A stretch of 64,000 nucleotides of DNA, from positions 1,054,001-1,118,000 of the forward strand of contig QNGA01000001.1 of NCBI GenBank assembly GCA_003298465.1, written 5' to 3'. The notes below the pieces were generated by a model. It was not told the origin of the DNA. It made no database searches and saw only the letters and a program-made list of their open reading frames with translations. Shown here in pieces: positions 16,060 to 24,316 of this stretch. The stretch comes from a halophilic archaeon. Its GTDB lineage: Archaea > Halobacteriota > Halobacteria > Halobacteriales > Haladaptataceae. Made by a program: the position numbers and the translations under genes. Positions within the stretch are counted from its first letter, which is position 1; the number at the start of each line of letters is the position of its first letter.

Positions 16060-17202
16060 ATGGATTTCAACCTTCCCGACGAGCACAGGATGGTCCGGGA
16101 CACCGTCCGGGAGTTCTGCGAGGAGGAGATCGAACCCATCGCCCAGGAGATAGAGGACGAGCACCGCTACCCCGAGGAGGTGTTCGACCAGCTCGCCGAC
16201 CTCGACATGATGGGCGTCCCCGTCAGCGAGGAGTACGGCGGTCTCGGCGGCGACCAGCTGATGTACGCCCTCGTCACCGAGGAGCTCGGTCGCGTCTCCG
16301 GCTCGGTCGGCCTCTCCTACGCCGCGCACGTCTCGCTGGCCAGCAAGCCCATCGAACTGTTCGGCACGGACGAGCAGAAAGAGCGCTGGCTCCGCCCGCT
16401 CGCGGAGGGCGAGTACGTCGGCTCGTGGGCGCTCACCGAACCGGAGTCCGGCTCCGACGCCAGCGACATGGACACGATGGCGGAGAAGGACGGCGACGAG
16501 TACGTCCTCAACGGCACGAAGCAGTTCATCACGAACGCGAACGTGGCGGGTAGCGTGCTCGTCAAGGCGGTCACCGACCCCGGCGCGGGCTACGACGGCA
16601 TCTCCACCTTCATCGTCGACCCCGACGAGGACGACGGCTTCGAGGTGACGACGGTGTGGGACAAGATGGGCCTGAACGCCTCCCCGACCTGCGAGATAAA
16701 GCTCTCGGACGTCCGGCTCCCCGAGGACCGCCTGCTCGGCGAGGAGGGCGACGGCTGGGAGCAGACGAAGAAGACCCTCGACGGCGGTCGCATCTCCATC
16801 GCCGCGCTGTCGACCGGCATCGCCCAGGGCGGCTTCGAGGCCGCGAAGGGGTACAGCACCGAGCGCGAGCAGTTCGGCCAGCCCATCTCGAAGTTCGACG
16901 CCATCCGGAACAAGATAGTCGACATGGACCGGAAGATCGAGCGCTCGCGACTGCTCACGCACAAGGCCGCGACGAAGTACGACGCGGGCGAGTCGGTCAC
17001 GCACGAGAGCGCGATGGCGAAACTCGACGCCAGCGAGTCCGCCCGGAAGGTCTCCGAGGAGGCCGTCCAGGTGCTCGGCGGCTACGGCTACACCGAGGAC
17101 TTCTCGCCCCAGCGGTTCCTCCGCGACGCGAAGCTGATGGAGATCGGCGAGGGGACGAGCGAGATTCAGCACCTCGTCATCGGTCGCGAACTCGGACTGT
17201 AG
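16060..17202 (+). CDS. Acyl-CoA dehydrogenase
   Basis: A 380-residue flavoprotein, the usual family length. N-terminal helical domain from MDFNLPDEHRMVRDTVREF; FAD/substrate region with WALTEPESGSDASDMDT (~128-144) and KQFITNANVAG; C-terminal domain ending RFLRDAKLMEIGEGTSEIQ with the catalytic Glu in EGTSEIQ. It oxidises acyl-CoA to enoyl-CoA in fatty-acid or branched-chain amino-acid breakdown, passing electrons to ETF. TTTAAG at about 16031-16036, 24 bases before the ATG, is a likely TATA box. The last 49 bases plus the stop region are repeated downstream at 17264-17320. Confidence 0.95.
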   Translation: MDFNLPDEHRMVRDTVREFCEEEIEPIAQEIEDEHRYPEEVFDQLADLDMMGVPVSEEYGGLGGDQLMYALVTEELGRVSGSVGLSYAAHVSLASKPIELFGTDEQKERWLRPLAEGEYVGSWALTEPESGSDASDMDTMAEKDGDEYVLNGTKQFITNANVAGSVLVKAVTDPGAGYDGISTFIVDPDEDDGFEVTTVWDKMGLNASPTCEIKLSDVRLPEDRLLGEEGDGWEQTKKTLDGGRISIAALSTGIAQGGFEAAKGYSTEREQFGQPISKFDAIRNKIVDMDRKIERSRLLTHKAATKYDAGESVTHESAMAKLDASESARKVSEEAVQVLGGYGYTEDFSPQRFLRDAKLMEIGEGTSEIQHLVIGRELGL

Positions 17203-17208
17203 CCGCCT
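17152..17208 (+). repeat. Direct repeat copy 1 (3' end of the acyl-CoA dehydrogenase gene)
   Basis: 57 bases from GGGACGAGC to AGCCGCCT covering the last 16 codons, the TAG and six more bases. It matches 17264-17320 at 53 of 57 positions, offset 112 bases. Confidence 0.85.
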
Positions 17209-17228
17209 GGTGGAAATGAAAAGGGCGA

Positions 17229-17249
17229 GGCGGCGACGTAGTCGCCGCC
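17229..17249. repeat. Perfect 9-bp hairpin
   Basis: GGCGGCGAC, three-base loop GTA, GTCGCCGCC. It lies between the two direct-repeat copies and between two convergent genes. No T-run follows directly, so a terminator role is only possible. Confidence 0.5.
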
Positions 17250-17263
17250 GAGGGCTTTCGAGC

Positions 17264-17320
17264 GGGACCAGCGAGATTCAGCACCCCGTCATCGGCCGCG
17301 AACTCGGACCGTAGCCGCCT
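17264..17320 (+). pseudogene. Direct repeat copy 2: relic of an acyl-CoA dehydrogenase 3' end
   Basis: Would encode GTSEIQHPVIGRELGP followed by TAG. Compared with copy 1 there are four changes, two silent (ACG/ACC, GGT/GGC) and two Leu-to-Pro, so it has decayed. It fills the intergenic space up to the stop of the cobalamin adenosyltransferase gene. It is either a partial tandem duplication or the remains of a second acd gene. Confidence 0.6.
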
Positions 17321-17853
17321 CAGTACGTCGGCGACTCCTCGTGCTCGCCGTCGCGCTCGTTGACGACGCGGGCGAGGACGAACAGCGCGTCCGAGAGGCG
17401 GTTGAGGTAGGTCACGGCGACGTCGTTCACGTCCTCCTCGGCCGCGAGCGCCACCGCGCGGCGTTCGGCGCGCCGGCAGACGGTGCGGGCGTGGTGGAGG
17501 TTCGCCCCCGACTCGCCGCCGCCGGGGAGGATGAACGACTCCAGCGGGTCGAGTTCGTCGTCGTAGCTATCCATCCACTCTTCGAGCAGTTCGACGTGCT
17601 CCTCGCCCACTTCGGGGTCGCCCTCGTCCGGGTCGGGGTTGGCGAAGTCCGCCTGGACGACGTGGAGGTGGTTCTGGACCTCGCGGAGCCTCTCGTCGAC
17701 GTCGTCGTGACCCGTCGGTCGCGTCCGGCCGACCAGGGCGTTCACCTCGTCGACCGTCCCGTAGGCCTCGATGCGCGGACTGGCCTTCGAGACGCGGGAC
17801 ATGTCCCGCAGGTCGGTCTGGCCCTCGTCGCCGCGGCCGGTGTAGATTTTCAT
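17320..17853 (-). CDS. Cob(I)yrinic acid a,c-diamide adenosyltransferase (PduO type)
   Basis: A 177-residue five-helix-bundle enzyme. The ATP site is KIYTGRGDEGQTDLRDMSR (residues 2-20), equivalent to the family's YTRTGDxGxTxL; EAYGTVDEVNALVG follows, then FILPGGGESGANLHHART and CRRAERRAVAL with the conserved arginines. It moves the adenosyl group of ATP to Co(I) corrinoid, making adenosylcobalamin in the cytosol. Its ATG overlaps the stop of the upstream glutaredoxin-like gene (ATGA), so the two are co-translated. Confidence 0.93.
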   Translation of the reverse strand: MKIYTGRGDEGQTDLRDMSRVSKASPRIEAYGTVDEVNALVGRTRPTGHDDVDERLREVQNHLHVVQADFANPDPDEGDPEVGEEHVELLEEWMDSYDDELDPLESFILPGGGESGANLHHARTVCRRAERRAVALAAEEDVNDVAVTYLNRLSDALFVLARVVNERDGEHEESPTY

Positions 17854-18089
17854 GCGAGCGTCCGCTCTACGTACTCGACTATCTTCTCGCTCTCGGCCAT
17901 GGTGACGCCGCGCTCGTCGTCGACGAGCACGGGGACGCCGCGCTGACCGCTGACGCGCTTTACCTCGTCTCGCTTCGAGTGCAGCGCTTCCACCCACTCC
18001 GTCTCGTACTCGACGCCGGCGTCGTCGAGCGCGTCGTGGACCGTCTCGCAGTACGGGCAACCGTCGAGCGCATACAGCCGTATCGCCAT
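17850..18089 (-). CDS. Glutaredoxin-like / GST N-terminal domain protein
   Basis: A 79-residue thioredoxin-fold protein. MAIRLYALDGCPYCETVHDA has the CPYC redox pair at residues 11-14; GVPVLVDDERGVTMAESEKI has the cis-Pro and the glutathione/thiol-binding SE motif. It should exchange dithiols, in haloarchaea probably with gamma-glutamylcysteine or protein thiols (inference). First gene of a two-gene operon with the adenosyltransferase. Confidence 0.9.
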   Translation of the reverse strand: MAIRLYALDGCPYCETVHDALDDAGVEYETEWVEALHSKRDEVKRVSGQRGVPVLVDDERGVTMAESEKIVEYVERTLA

Positions 18090-18148
18090 GTTCGTAGCCA
18101 GGAACGGCTCCGTAAAGTAACTGGTCCCCCGAACCGCGGCCCCGTCGG

Positions 18149-19018
18149 TCAGGTGTTCACCTTCTCGATGCGGTCGCTGACGAGCATCTTTCCCGCCGGC
18201 GACAGCGACAGTCGCTCGCCGTCGTCGTCGACCAGGGCCTTCTCCTCCAGGTCGGAGAGCAACATCGCGGCGCTCCCGGCGTCGATGCCGAGGGCACCGG
18301 CGAGGTTGCCGCTGCTGGCCCCCGAGTAGATGGCGACGAGCGCCTCCATCTCCCGTTCGGAGGTGTCGACGCGTTCGGCCTCCTTGGCGACCTCCGAGTA
18401 CTCCAGCCGGAAGTAGCGTCCGAGCAGGTTGAGCTTGTGCTTCGAGGCGACCGCGAACTCCGAGGTGACCGTCTGTCCCTCCGACGCGTGGCGGATGGCG
18501 ACGATAGTGCGCTCGTCGCCGCCGACCTCGCGCCGCTGCTTCTGGAAGTACGTGACCGCCGAGAGCTCCACCTCGAACGGCTCCGACACGCCGCAGAACT
18601 CCACCCGACCGGGCTGGATCCGTATCTTGCCCGCCTCGAACTCGCCGTCGGTGACCCGACCGCCGACGCGTGCCGGATGTTTCACCCGGACGGGCGTCCC
18701 GCTCAGCATCGCCTTGAACAGCAGCGTCTTGAACTGCCCCACCTCCTCGGTGCCCGCCTCGATGACGGCGGTGTGACGTCCGTCGTCGCGCTCGTACGCG
18801 ACCGTCAGCGTGTCGTTGAAGAACGATTCGAGTTCGTCGGGAACGTGTCCGACGGACACGTCGAAGACGGCAGCGAGCGGTATCGTCGTCTTCGACCCGC
18901 CGGTGGCCAGCACGAGTCGCTTCTGACTGAGGACGATACGCCCCCGGACGGGTTCGGGGTCCTCGGCGGTGTCGAGGCTGAAGCGTGCGACGAAGTCGGC
19001 GATGACTGTTTCGGACAT
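18149..19018 (-). CDS. cheF: Taxis protein CheF (archaellum-Che adaptor)
   Basis: A 289-residue protein of the archaeal CheF (DUF439) family, which links phosphorylated CheY to the archaellum motor protein ArlCE. N-terminal domain: ADFVARFSLDTAEDPEPVRG and RGRIVLSQKRLVLATGGSK; C-terminal winged-helix region: ALVAIYSGASSGNLAGALG and LLSDLEEKALV. It follows arlJ and completes the motility cluster. The ATG at 19018 (MSETVIADF) is used; the ATG at 19051 lies within ~12 bases of the TATA-like element TTTATATAG, too close to be a start. The promoter overlaps the end of arlJ. Confidence 0.92.
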   Translation of the reverse strand: MSETVIADFVARFSLDTAEDPEPVRGRIVLSQKRLVLATGGSKTTIPLAAVFDVSVGHVPDELESFFNDTLTVAYERDDGRHTAVIEAGTEEVGQFKTLLFKAMLSGTPVRVKHPARVGGRVTDGEFEAGKIRIQPGRVEFCGVSEPFEVELSAVTYFQKQRREVGGDERTIVAIRHASEGQTVTSEFAVASKHKLNLLGRYFRLEYSEVAKEAERVDTSEREMEALVAIYSGASSGNLAGALGIDAGSAAMLLSDLEEKALVDDDGERLSLSPAGKMLVSDRIEKVNT

Positions 19019-19061
19019 GGTTTTCGCGTGCCAGCGCGTCTCTTCTTGCATTTCACTCCGC

Positions 19062-19070
19062 CTATATAAA
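19062..19070 (-). promoter_or_regulatory. TATA-like element for cheF
   Basis: On the minus strand reads TTTATATAG, just before the cheF start region and touching the 3' end of arlJ. It suggests cheF has its own promoter besides read-through from the arl operon. Confidence 0.45.
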
Positions 19071-19073
19071 TAT

Positions 19074-20804
19074 TCAGACGTTAAGGAACGCCCCGACGAC
19101 GTTGCGGGTCACCCACGCGATGACGGCGCTGACCCACGTCAACAGGACGAAGTGGAGGTAGGCGTTGACCTTGTGGCCGCCGTCGACGATGCGGATCATC
19201 AGCGACGACAGCACGCCGTTGATGAGCACGATGATGACCAGCAGGTACTCGATCATGATGTTGTCGTACACCTCGGTGTGGATGATGGTCCCGAAGTCGA
19301 ACTGCGACGTGTTCAGGCCGATGGACATCCCCGCGAGGATGTCGACGATTTCGAGACCGATGAAGAACGCGAACGTCGAGGCGGCCGTGATACCGTAGAG
19401 GACGCCGATGAGCGTCACCGTCGACTGGTCGCGCTGCTCGCGCAGTTGCATGACCTCGTTCATGTTCCCGCTGATGAGTTCGCCGAGGCGCTTCGGTTCG
19501 CCGCCCATCTGGCGGCCCAGGAGGTACATCTCGCTGAACTTCTGGATGAGATACGACCGGGTGTCCGCCGAGAAGTGACGCCAGGCCATCTCCGGCTCTA
19601 TCCGCATGTTCAGTCGCTTGTAGAGGTCGTTGACGTTGTCGGTCAGCGCCCCGAAGTCCTTGTTTCGCAGGCTCTCGAGCACCTTCGAGGTCGTGGACTG
19701 CTTCGCGCTCTCGGTCGCGCCGAGCGCCCGGATGAAGTTGGTGAACTCGTCGTCGCGGCCCTTGACCTTCTCCTCCTCGCGCCGGACGACCAGGCCGGGG
19801 ATGAGCAGCGGCGTCGTCGGGAACGCCGCGTACACCGGCAGCGGGATGGCGTCGGGGGCGATGGACGTCCGGCCGAGCAGGACGTAGAGGCTCACGCCGA
19901 TCGCGGCGACTGTGAGCAGGATGCCGCCGATGACGCTGGCCCGTATCTTGCGCTCGGCGACCGTCCGCCCGCGCTTCTCCGGGTGGTACCACACCGGGTC
20001 GTACGGCGCGGTCGTGTGAATCATGAAGAGGAACCCGACCTGGACGAACGCGAACATGACCACGACCGCTCCGACCGTCATCGTCGGGTTCGTCCCGGTG
20101 AGGATGGGGAGCACGGTGGCGAACACGAGCGCGAACGTCACCGAGAGGATCATCGACAGGTAGAGGTCCTTCATCACTTCGAGGTTCCGCAACGCTCCCT
20201 CGTAGATGGTGACGTAGTGCTGGATGACGGCGTCCTGCTCCGCCAGCAGGAACTCCTGTATCTCCTGGCCGGCGTTGATGGTGTACGCCAGCCTGTCCAG
20301 GAAGTCCGAGAGCGCCTTGCTCGGCACCGACTTCGCGCGGAGACGGCAGGCGTCGTCCAGGCTCTGGTTCCACGTGTCGACGAGTTCGACGAGCCGACGC
20401 ATCTCGCGGGCGAGCTCCTCGTACTCGTCTTCCTCGGCGAGGATGCGGAACACCTCGACGCGGTCGATGTTCGCCGTCGAGAGGATGGTCATGTGCGTGA
20501 TGAAGAGGTGGAGACGGTCCTCTATCTGCTTGCGGCGGCGGTCGCGCCGAATCTTCGGGTAGACGAGGGCGGACACCACGCCGAGGACGCCCAGCAGCGG
20601 GACGGGCAACGCGACCAGAAAGGGGAGGTCGACGACGAAGACGACGACGAACGAGAAGACGGCGAAGACCACGGCGGGAACGACGACGACCCCGAGATAC
20701 CGGTACATCGGTATCTCCATCTCGTCGTACGCTTCCAGCGTCGAGGAGACGACGCTGGAGAAGAGTTGTTTGGCGTCGCGTTGTTGTGGCTCTGCTTCTG
20801 CCAT
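19074..20804 (-). CDS. arlJ: Archaellum membrane platform protein ArlJ (FlaJ)
   Basis: A 576-residue integral membrane protein homologous to TadC/GspF platforms. Two T2SSF-like domains: the first near residues 90-300 with cytosolic sequence IEDRLHLFITHMTILSTANI, the second with RALGATESAKQSTTSKVLES and MAWRHFSADTRSYLIQKFSE, plus about nine hydrophobic segments (two at the N-terminus, clusters mid-protein and at the end). It anchors the ATPase ArlI. The stop of arlI lies one base before this ATG region, so they are one operon. Start MAEAEPQQRD is chosen over an upstream frame that overlaps arlI. Confidence 0.95.
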   Translation of the reverse strand: MAEAEPQQRDAKQLFSSVVSSTLEAYDEMEIPMYRYLGVVVVPAVVFAVFSFVVVFVVDLPFLVALPVPLLGVLGVVSALVYPKIRRDRRRKQIEDRLHLFITHMTILSTANIDRVEVFRILAEEDEYEELAREMRRLVELVDTWNQSLDDACRLRAKSVPSKALSDFLDRLAYTINAGQEIQEFLLAEQDAVIQHYVTIYEGALRNLEVMKDLYLSMILSVTFALVFATVLPILTGTNPTMTVGAVVVMFAFVQVGFLFMIHTTAPYDPVWYHPEKRGRTVAERKIRASVIGGILLTVAAIGVSLYVLLGRTSIAPDAIPLPVYAAFPTTPLLIPGLVVRREEEKVKGRDDEFTNFIRALGATESAKQSTTSKVLESLRNKDFGALTDNVNDLYKRLNMRIEPEMAWRHFSADTRSYLIQKFSEMYLLGRQMGGEPKRLGELISGNMNEVMQLREQRDQSTVTLIGVLYGITAASTFAFFIGLEIVDILAGMSIGLNTSQFDFGTIIHTEVYDNIMIEYLLVIIVLINGVLSSLMIRIVDGGHKVNAYLHFVLLTWVSAVIAWVTRNVVGAFLNV

Positions 20805-20805
20805 G

Positions 20806-22626
20806 CTATATCGACCGGTGCATGTCGAAGGGGAGCCCCTCGACCCCGTCACGCTGGAACGCCTCGATGGTCTCGTTGACCTCGTGGTACCCGAGGACGT
20901 TCTCCTCTATCATCCGTTCCATTATCTCCGCGCGGAAGTCCAGTTCGTCGTAGATGTCGCGCGTGTTCTCGTACCCCAGCAGCGTCGCTATCTGCTCTTC
21001 GAGGACGTAGGAGTTGTTCATCCCCTGGAAGACGATCTCGTCGTCGACGGGGTCCCAGTAGAACGCCTGCCGGGTGACGACCCCGCCCATGTCCTTCGAG
21101 TACCCCTCTATCTCCTGGACGCTGGTCACCCGGCGCAACACGTCGTCGCCCTGCTTGACCCGGTTCTGGAACAGCGCCACGTCGGCGTTGTCCATGAACG
21201 TCTCGGGCACGTTGATGGGGTCGCCAGTGAACCGCTGGATCATCGAGACGATGTCGCTGGCGTGGAAGGTCAACATCACGGGGTGTCCGGTCTGGGCGGC
21301 CTGGAACGCCATGCGGCCCTCCTCGCCGCGCACCTCACCGACGACGATGTAGTCGGGACGCGACCGCAGCGCCGCCGCGACGAGGTCGAACATGTCCACG
21401 TCGGAACTGCCCTCGCCCTGGCCCTCGCGGGTGAGCAGTTGCTGCCACGTGTCGTGGGGCGGGAGCACCTCGGCGGTGTCCTCGGCGGTGTATATCTTGC
21501 TGTCCCGGGGGATGAACGACATGATGCAGTTCAGCGTCGTCGTCTTCCCGGACGCCGTCTCGCCGACGACGAACACCGTCTGTTCGTTCTCCAGGCAGAG
21601 CCAGAGGTACGCCGCCAGTTTCGGCGACAGCGTCCCCCACTTCGTAATCTGAGCGACTGACAGCGGCGTCCCCTCGCCCTGGCGGATGGTGAGGCTCGGT
21701 CCCTTCAGGCTCACGTCGTCGCTGTAGATGATGTTGATACGCGACCCGTCCGGCAGCGTCGAGTCCACGATGGGGTCCGAGTCGGAGACGGGGTCGCCGA
21801 TGCGTTCGCCCATGTTGCGCAGCCAGTTGTCGAACTGCTCGGCGTTGCCGAAGTCGACCGTCGTGGCCAGCATCCCGTACGTGCCGTGGTCGACGTACGT
21901 CTCGTGGGGGCCGATGACGTGGATGTCCTCGTTCGCCGAGTCGCGCATGATGGGTTCCAGCGGCCCGAACCCGACGATGTCGCGGTTCAGCCGGTAGCGG
22001 ATGTTCTCGTAGGTCTGCTCGCTCACCTCGTACTGGCCGACGCTGGAGAGCGTCTTCAGCTCCTCGACCACGTCGTTCGTCCGGAGGCTTCGCACGCCGG
22101 CCTTCACGTCCTCGTACCCGATGGAGCCGATGCGACGGGCGAGGTCCTGCGGGGAGAGGCCCTGGACGCGCTCGCGGAAGTTCGTCGGCGAGAAGCGGTT
22201 GATTCGGCCGACGAGTCCGCCGCGTCCTTCGCCGTTCTCGACGCGAACCGTGTCCTGGAGCAGTTCCTCGATGCGGTCGTCGTACTCCGACTCGTCCTGG
22301 GGAGCCGGCTTGTTGACGCTCTTCTCCAGAATCTGGCCGCGGATCTGCCAGAACAGCTCCTGTTCGGTGTCCGAGAGTTCGGGCTCGACGGCGTAGTACT
22401 TGGTGTCCTGGCCGACGTCGCCGTAGACGTGACAGTAGATGGGACCGCCGGCGGGGTAGATGACGTTCGGCTTGTCGGCCTCCCACTCGCTGCTCGGTTC
22501 CTCGACGAGGCGCGGGAACTCACCCGTGAACTGCTTGAACCGCTTCAGGTAGTCGCGGAGATGCGGACGACGCATCGCCACCTCCCGAAGGTCGTCCTCT
22601 ATCTGGCTGGTCCCGTGCTCGGTCAT
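20806..22626 (-). CDS. arlI: Archaellum motor and assembly ATPase ArlI (FlaI)
   Basis: A 606-residue type II/IV secretion superfamily ATPase. N-terminal ~240 residues form the archaellum-specific domain; the core has the Walker A VVGETASGKTTTLN near 352-365, an Asp box around ITAED (KIYTAEDTAEVLPPHDTW), Walker B YIVVGEVRGEEG near 425, and a His box GHPVMLTFHASD. It powers both archaellin export and rotation. It is preceded by arlH with a five-base gap and followed directly by arlJ. Confidence 0.97.
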   Translation of the reverse strand: MTEHGTSQIEDDLREVAMRRPHLRDYLKRFKQFTGEFPRLVEEPSSEWEADKPNVIYPAGGPIYCHVYGDVGQDTKYYAVEPELSDTEQELFWQIRGQILEKSVNKPAPQDESEYDDRIEELLQDTVRVENGEGRGGLVGRINRFSPTNFRERVQGLSPQDLARRIGSIGYEDVKAGVRSLRTNDVVEELKTLSSVGQYEVSEQTYENIRYRLNRDIVGFGPLEPIMRDSANEDIHVIGPHETYVDHGTYGMLATTVDFGNAEQFDNWLRNMGERIGDPVSDSDPIVDSTLPDGSRINIIYSDDVSLKGPSLTIRQGEGTPLSVAQITKWGTLSPKLAAYLWLCLENEQTVFVVGETASGKTTTLNCIMSFIPRDSKIYTAEDTAEVLPPHDTWQQLLTREGQGEGSSDVDMFDLVAAALRSRPDYIVVGEVRGEEGRMAFQAAQTGHPVMLTFHASDIVSMIQRFTGDPINVPETFMDNADVALFQNRVKQGDDVLRRVTSVQEIEGYSKDMGGVVTRQAFYWDPVDDEIVFQGMNNSYVLEEQIATLLGYENTRDIYDELDFRAEIMERMIEENVLGYHEVNETIEAFQRDGVEGLPFDMHRSI

Positions 22627-22631
22627 GCTGC

Positions 22632-23405
22632 CTACGCCACGCTACGACTCTCGATGACGATGCCGGCGTCCGCGCGCACGGAGTAACCGATGGTGTCCCC
22701 GACCTGTTCGCCCATGCCGGCGAACCGCTTGACGGAGATGTTGCGGCGGACGTCGTTGCCGACCTCGACCATCTGGAGTTCCATGAACACGTCGGCGATG
22801 GCGCGGAACGGACCGATGGCCTCCTCGTCGACCGTCGAGGGGTCGACGGTGAGGACGACGACCTTCCCCTGCGAGACGAGGTCGCGGAAGAACGAGATGA
22901 TCTCCAGGGCGGCCTGGCGCTCCTCGTTCTGCCGGACCAGCGCCTCGAACGTCGGGTCGTTGCGGAGGATGGCGTCGAACGTGTCGATGACGACGACGTC
23001 CGCTTCCCACATCGCGTCGGCGTTCATCAGGCGGTTCAACAGCTCCTTGCGCTGGCTGCCGTCGTCCTCGTCGTCGGGCGTTCCTGGCCCGCTGAGCTTG
23101 TGTCCGGTATCCACGTCGGCGTGGAGGAAGAGCAGTCGTTCGTCCAGCAGGTGCTCCTCGACGTTGTACGACAGCGAGTGCATCTGGTCGATGAACCCGC
23201 GAACCGTCAGCTCCGTCGAGAGCAGGGTCACGCTGTGGTCGGTCTCGCAGAGACCGTAACTGAAGCGCTGGCTCATCGCGCTCTTGCCGGCTCCGTAGTC
23301 CCCCTCGACGAGGACGATGGACCCGCGGGGGATGCCGCCCCCGAGTTCGTTGTTCAGGCGGTCGTGGTCCTCCAGACCGAGCGAGTACAGATTGTTCGAG
23401 CTCAT
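22632..23405 (-). CDS. arlH: Archaellum ATP-binding protein ArlH (FlaH)
   Basis: A 257-residue RecA/KaiC-like protein that forms a ring under ArlI. Walker A is [13 protein letters not shown] (residues 35-47); the Walker B region is [13 protein letters not shown] (~115-127). As in other ArlH proteins ATP binding rather than hydrolysis is thought to matter. Its ATG overlaps the arlG stop by four bases. Confidence 0.96.
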   Translation of the reverse strand: MSSNNLYSLGLEDHDRLNNELGGGIPRGSIVLVEGDYGAGKSAMSQRFSYGLCETDHSVTLLSTELTVRGFIDQMHSLSYNVEEHLLDERLLFLHADVDTGHKLSGPGTPDDEDDGSQRKELLNRLMNADAMWEADVVVIDTFDAILRNDPTFEALVRQNEERQAALEIISFFRDLVSQGKVVVLTVDPSTVDEEAIGPFRAIADVFMELQMVEVGNDVRRNISVKRFAGMGEQVGDTIGYSVRADAGIVIESRSVA

Positions 23406-23854
23406 GTTCTGAATCTGAACACCTCCTCGTCGCCGCCGACGATGAGCTTCACGCGATGGTCTCCGGCCGACAGCTCGCCGCCATCGATGCTAACTCTGGC
23501 GACATTTCCTTCCGTCCAGGCGCTTCCGTCTACGACTTCTACGGAAACGTTCTTCTGATACTTCCCGTCTAGCAGTACTTCAATCTGACCCTTGGATGCA
23601 TCTAAATCCCCCGACCCCGTGTTCTTGACGAGCACCGTGACGTTCTCGTTACCGCTCGCGTTGTAGACGGCCTCACTCCCGGAATCGCTGATTATCTCGA
23701 TGTCCGAGCGCACGTCCTTGCTCACGTCGATGCTCCGGTCGCCGAGCGCGCCCGAGAGGCGCTGGATGCCGGTCGTGAACGTGCCGGCGACGCTCGCGGC
23801 GATGAGGAGACTGGCGATGAACAGGATGAGGTGGGACGTGGAGACGCTCGCCAC
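23402..23854 (-). CDS. arlG: Archaellum stator protein ArlG (FlaG)
   Basis: A 150-residue protein with an N-terminal membrane segment ([21 protein letters not shown], residues ~6-26) that resembles class III-type archaellin signal regions, followed by an outside beta-sandwich ([40 protein letters not shown]). With ArlF it forms the stator that binds the S-layer. It abuts arlF directly and overlaps arlH by four bases. Codon use in the C-terminal half is less GC-biased than its neighbours. Confidence 0.92.
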   Translation of the reverse strand: MASVSTSHLILFIASLLIAASVAGTFTTGIQRLSGALGDRSIDVSKDVRSDIEIISDSGSEAVYNASGNENVTVLVKNTGSGDLDASKGQIEVLLDGKYQKNVSVEVVDGSAWTEGNVARVSIDGGELSAGDHRVKLIVGGDEEVFRFRT

Positions 23855-24316
23855 TCAGACCACCTCCGTGTCCGCCACGCCGGGGCCGGTGACGACCTTC
23901 ACCTGCCACGAAACGGACGAGACGTCGTCCACGTTCCAGGGGTCGGACGAGACGTCGACCTCGACGCGGAGGGTCTCGCCGGGGAGCCACAGCGACGTCT
24001 CGCCGTCACCCTCGACGGTGCGGTTGACGACGTCCTCGCTGGTCACGTAGCTCCCGTTGACGAGCAGGTCGGTGTCGTTGACGTTCAGGGCGGTCGAGCC
24101 GGTGTTGTTCACGGTGACGTTGAGGTAGTCGCCGCCGTCGTCGACGTCCGTGACGTTCACTGCCGTGTTGCGCTGGGTGAGCGCCCGGTCGGTTTCGGCG
24201 TTCCGGGCGTCCGTGACGCGCTCGAAGCCGTTGTAGGTCGCGGTGTAGAGGACCCCGAAGCTGACGAACATCGCGATGAACAGGATCGCCGTGGCACCGC
24301 TAACGCTGAAGCCCAT
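23855..24316 (-). CDS. arlF: Archaellum stator protein ArlF (FlaF)
   Basis: A 153-residue protein. One N-terminal membrane segment (ATAILFIAMFVSFGVLYTAT, ~8-28) precedes a beta-rich outer domain with YLNVTVNNTGSTALNVNDTD. ArlF anchors the archaellum to the S-layer outside the cytoplasmic membrane. The gene start lies inside the end of arlCE (17-base overlap), showing tight coupling. Confidence 0.92.
   Translation of the reverse strand: MGFSVSGATAILFIAMFVSFGVLYTATYNGFERVTDARNAETDRALTQRNTAVNVTDVDDGGDYLNVTVNNTGSTALNVNDTDLLVNGSYVTSEDVVNRTVEGDGETSLWLPGETLRVEVDVSSDPWNVDDVSSVSWQVKVVTGPGVADTEVV

Noticed and set aside
13296..16139. A very long minus-strand open frame of 947 codons
   Set aside because: Only the part up to 14120 has GNAT and winged-helix sequence. 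The rest is antisense or out of frame to the quinone reductase and glycerophosphodiesterase genes; GC-rich DNA gives long empty frames.
17229..17249. Hairpin considered as a terminator
   Set aside because: A strong stem, but no T-tract follows in either direction, and haloarchaeal termination relies mainly on T-runs, so I list it only as a repeat.
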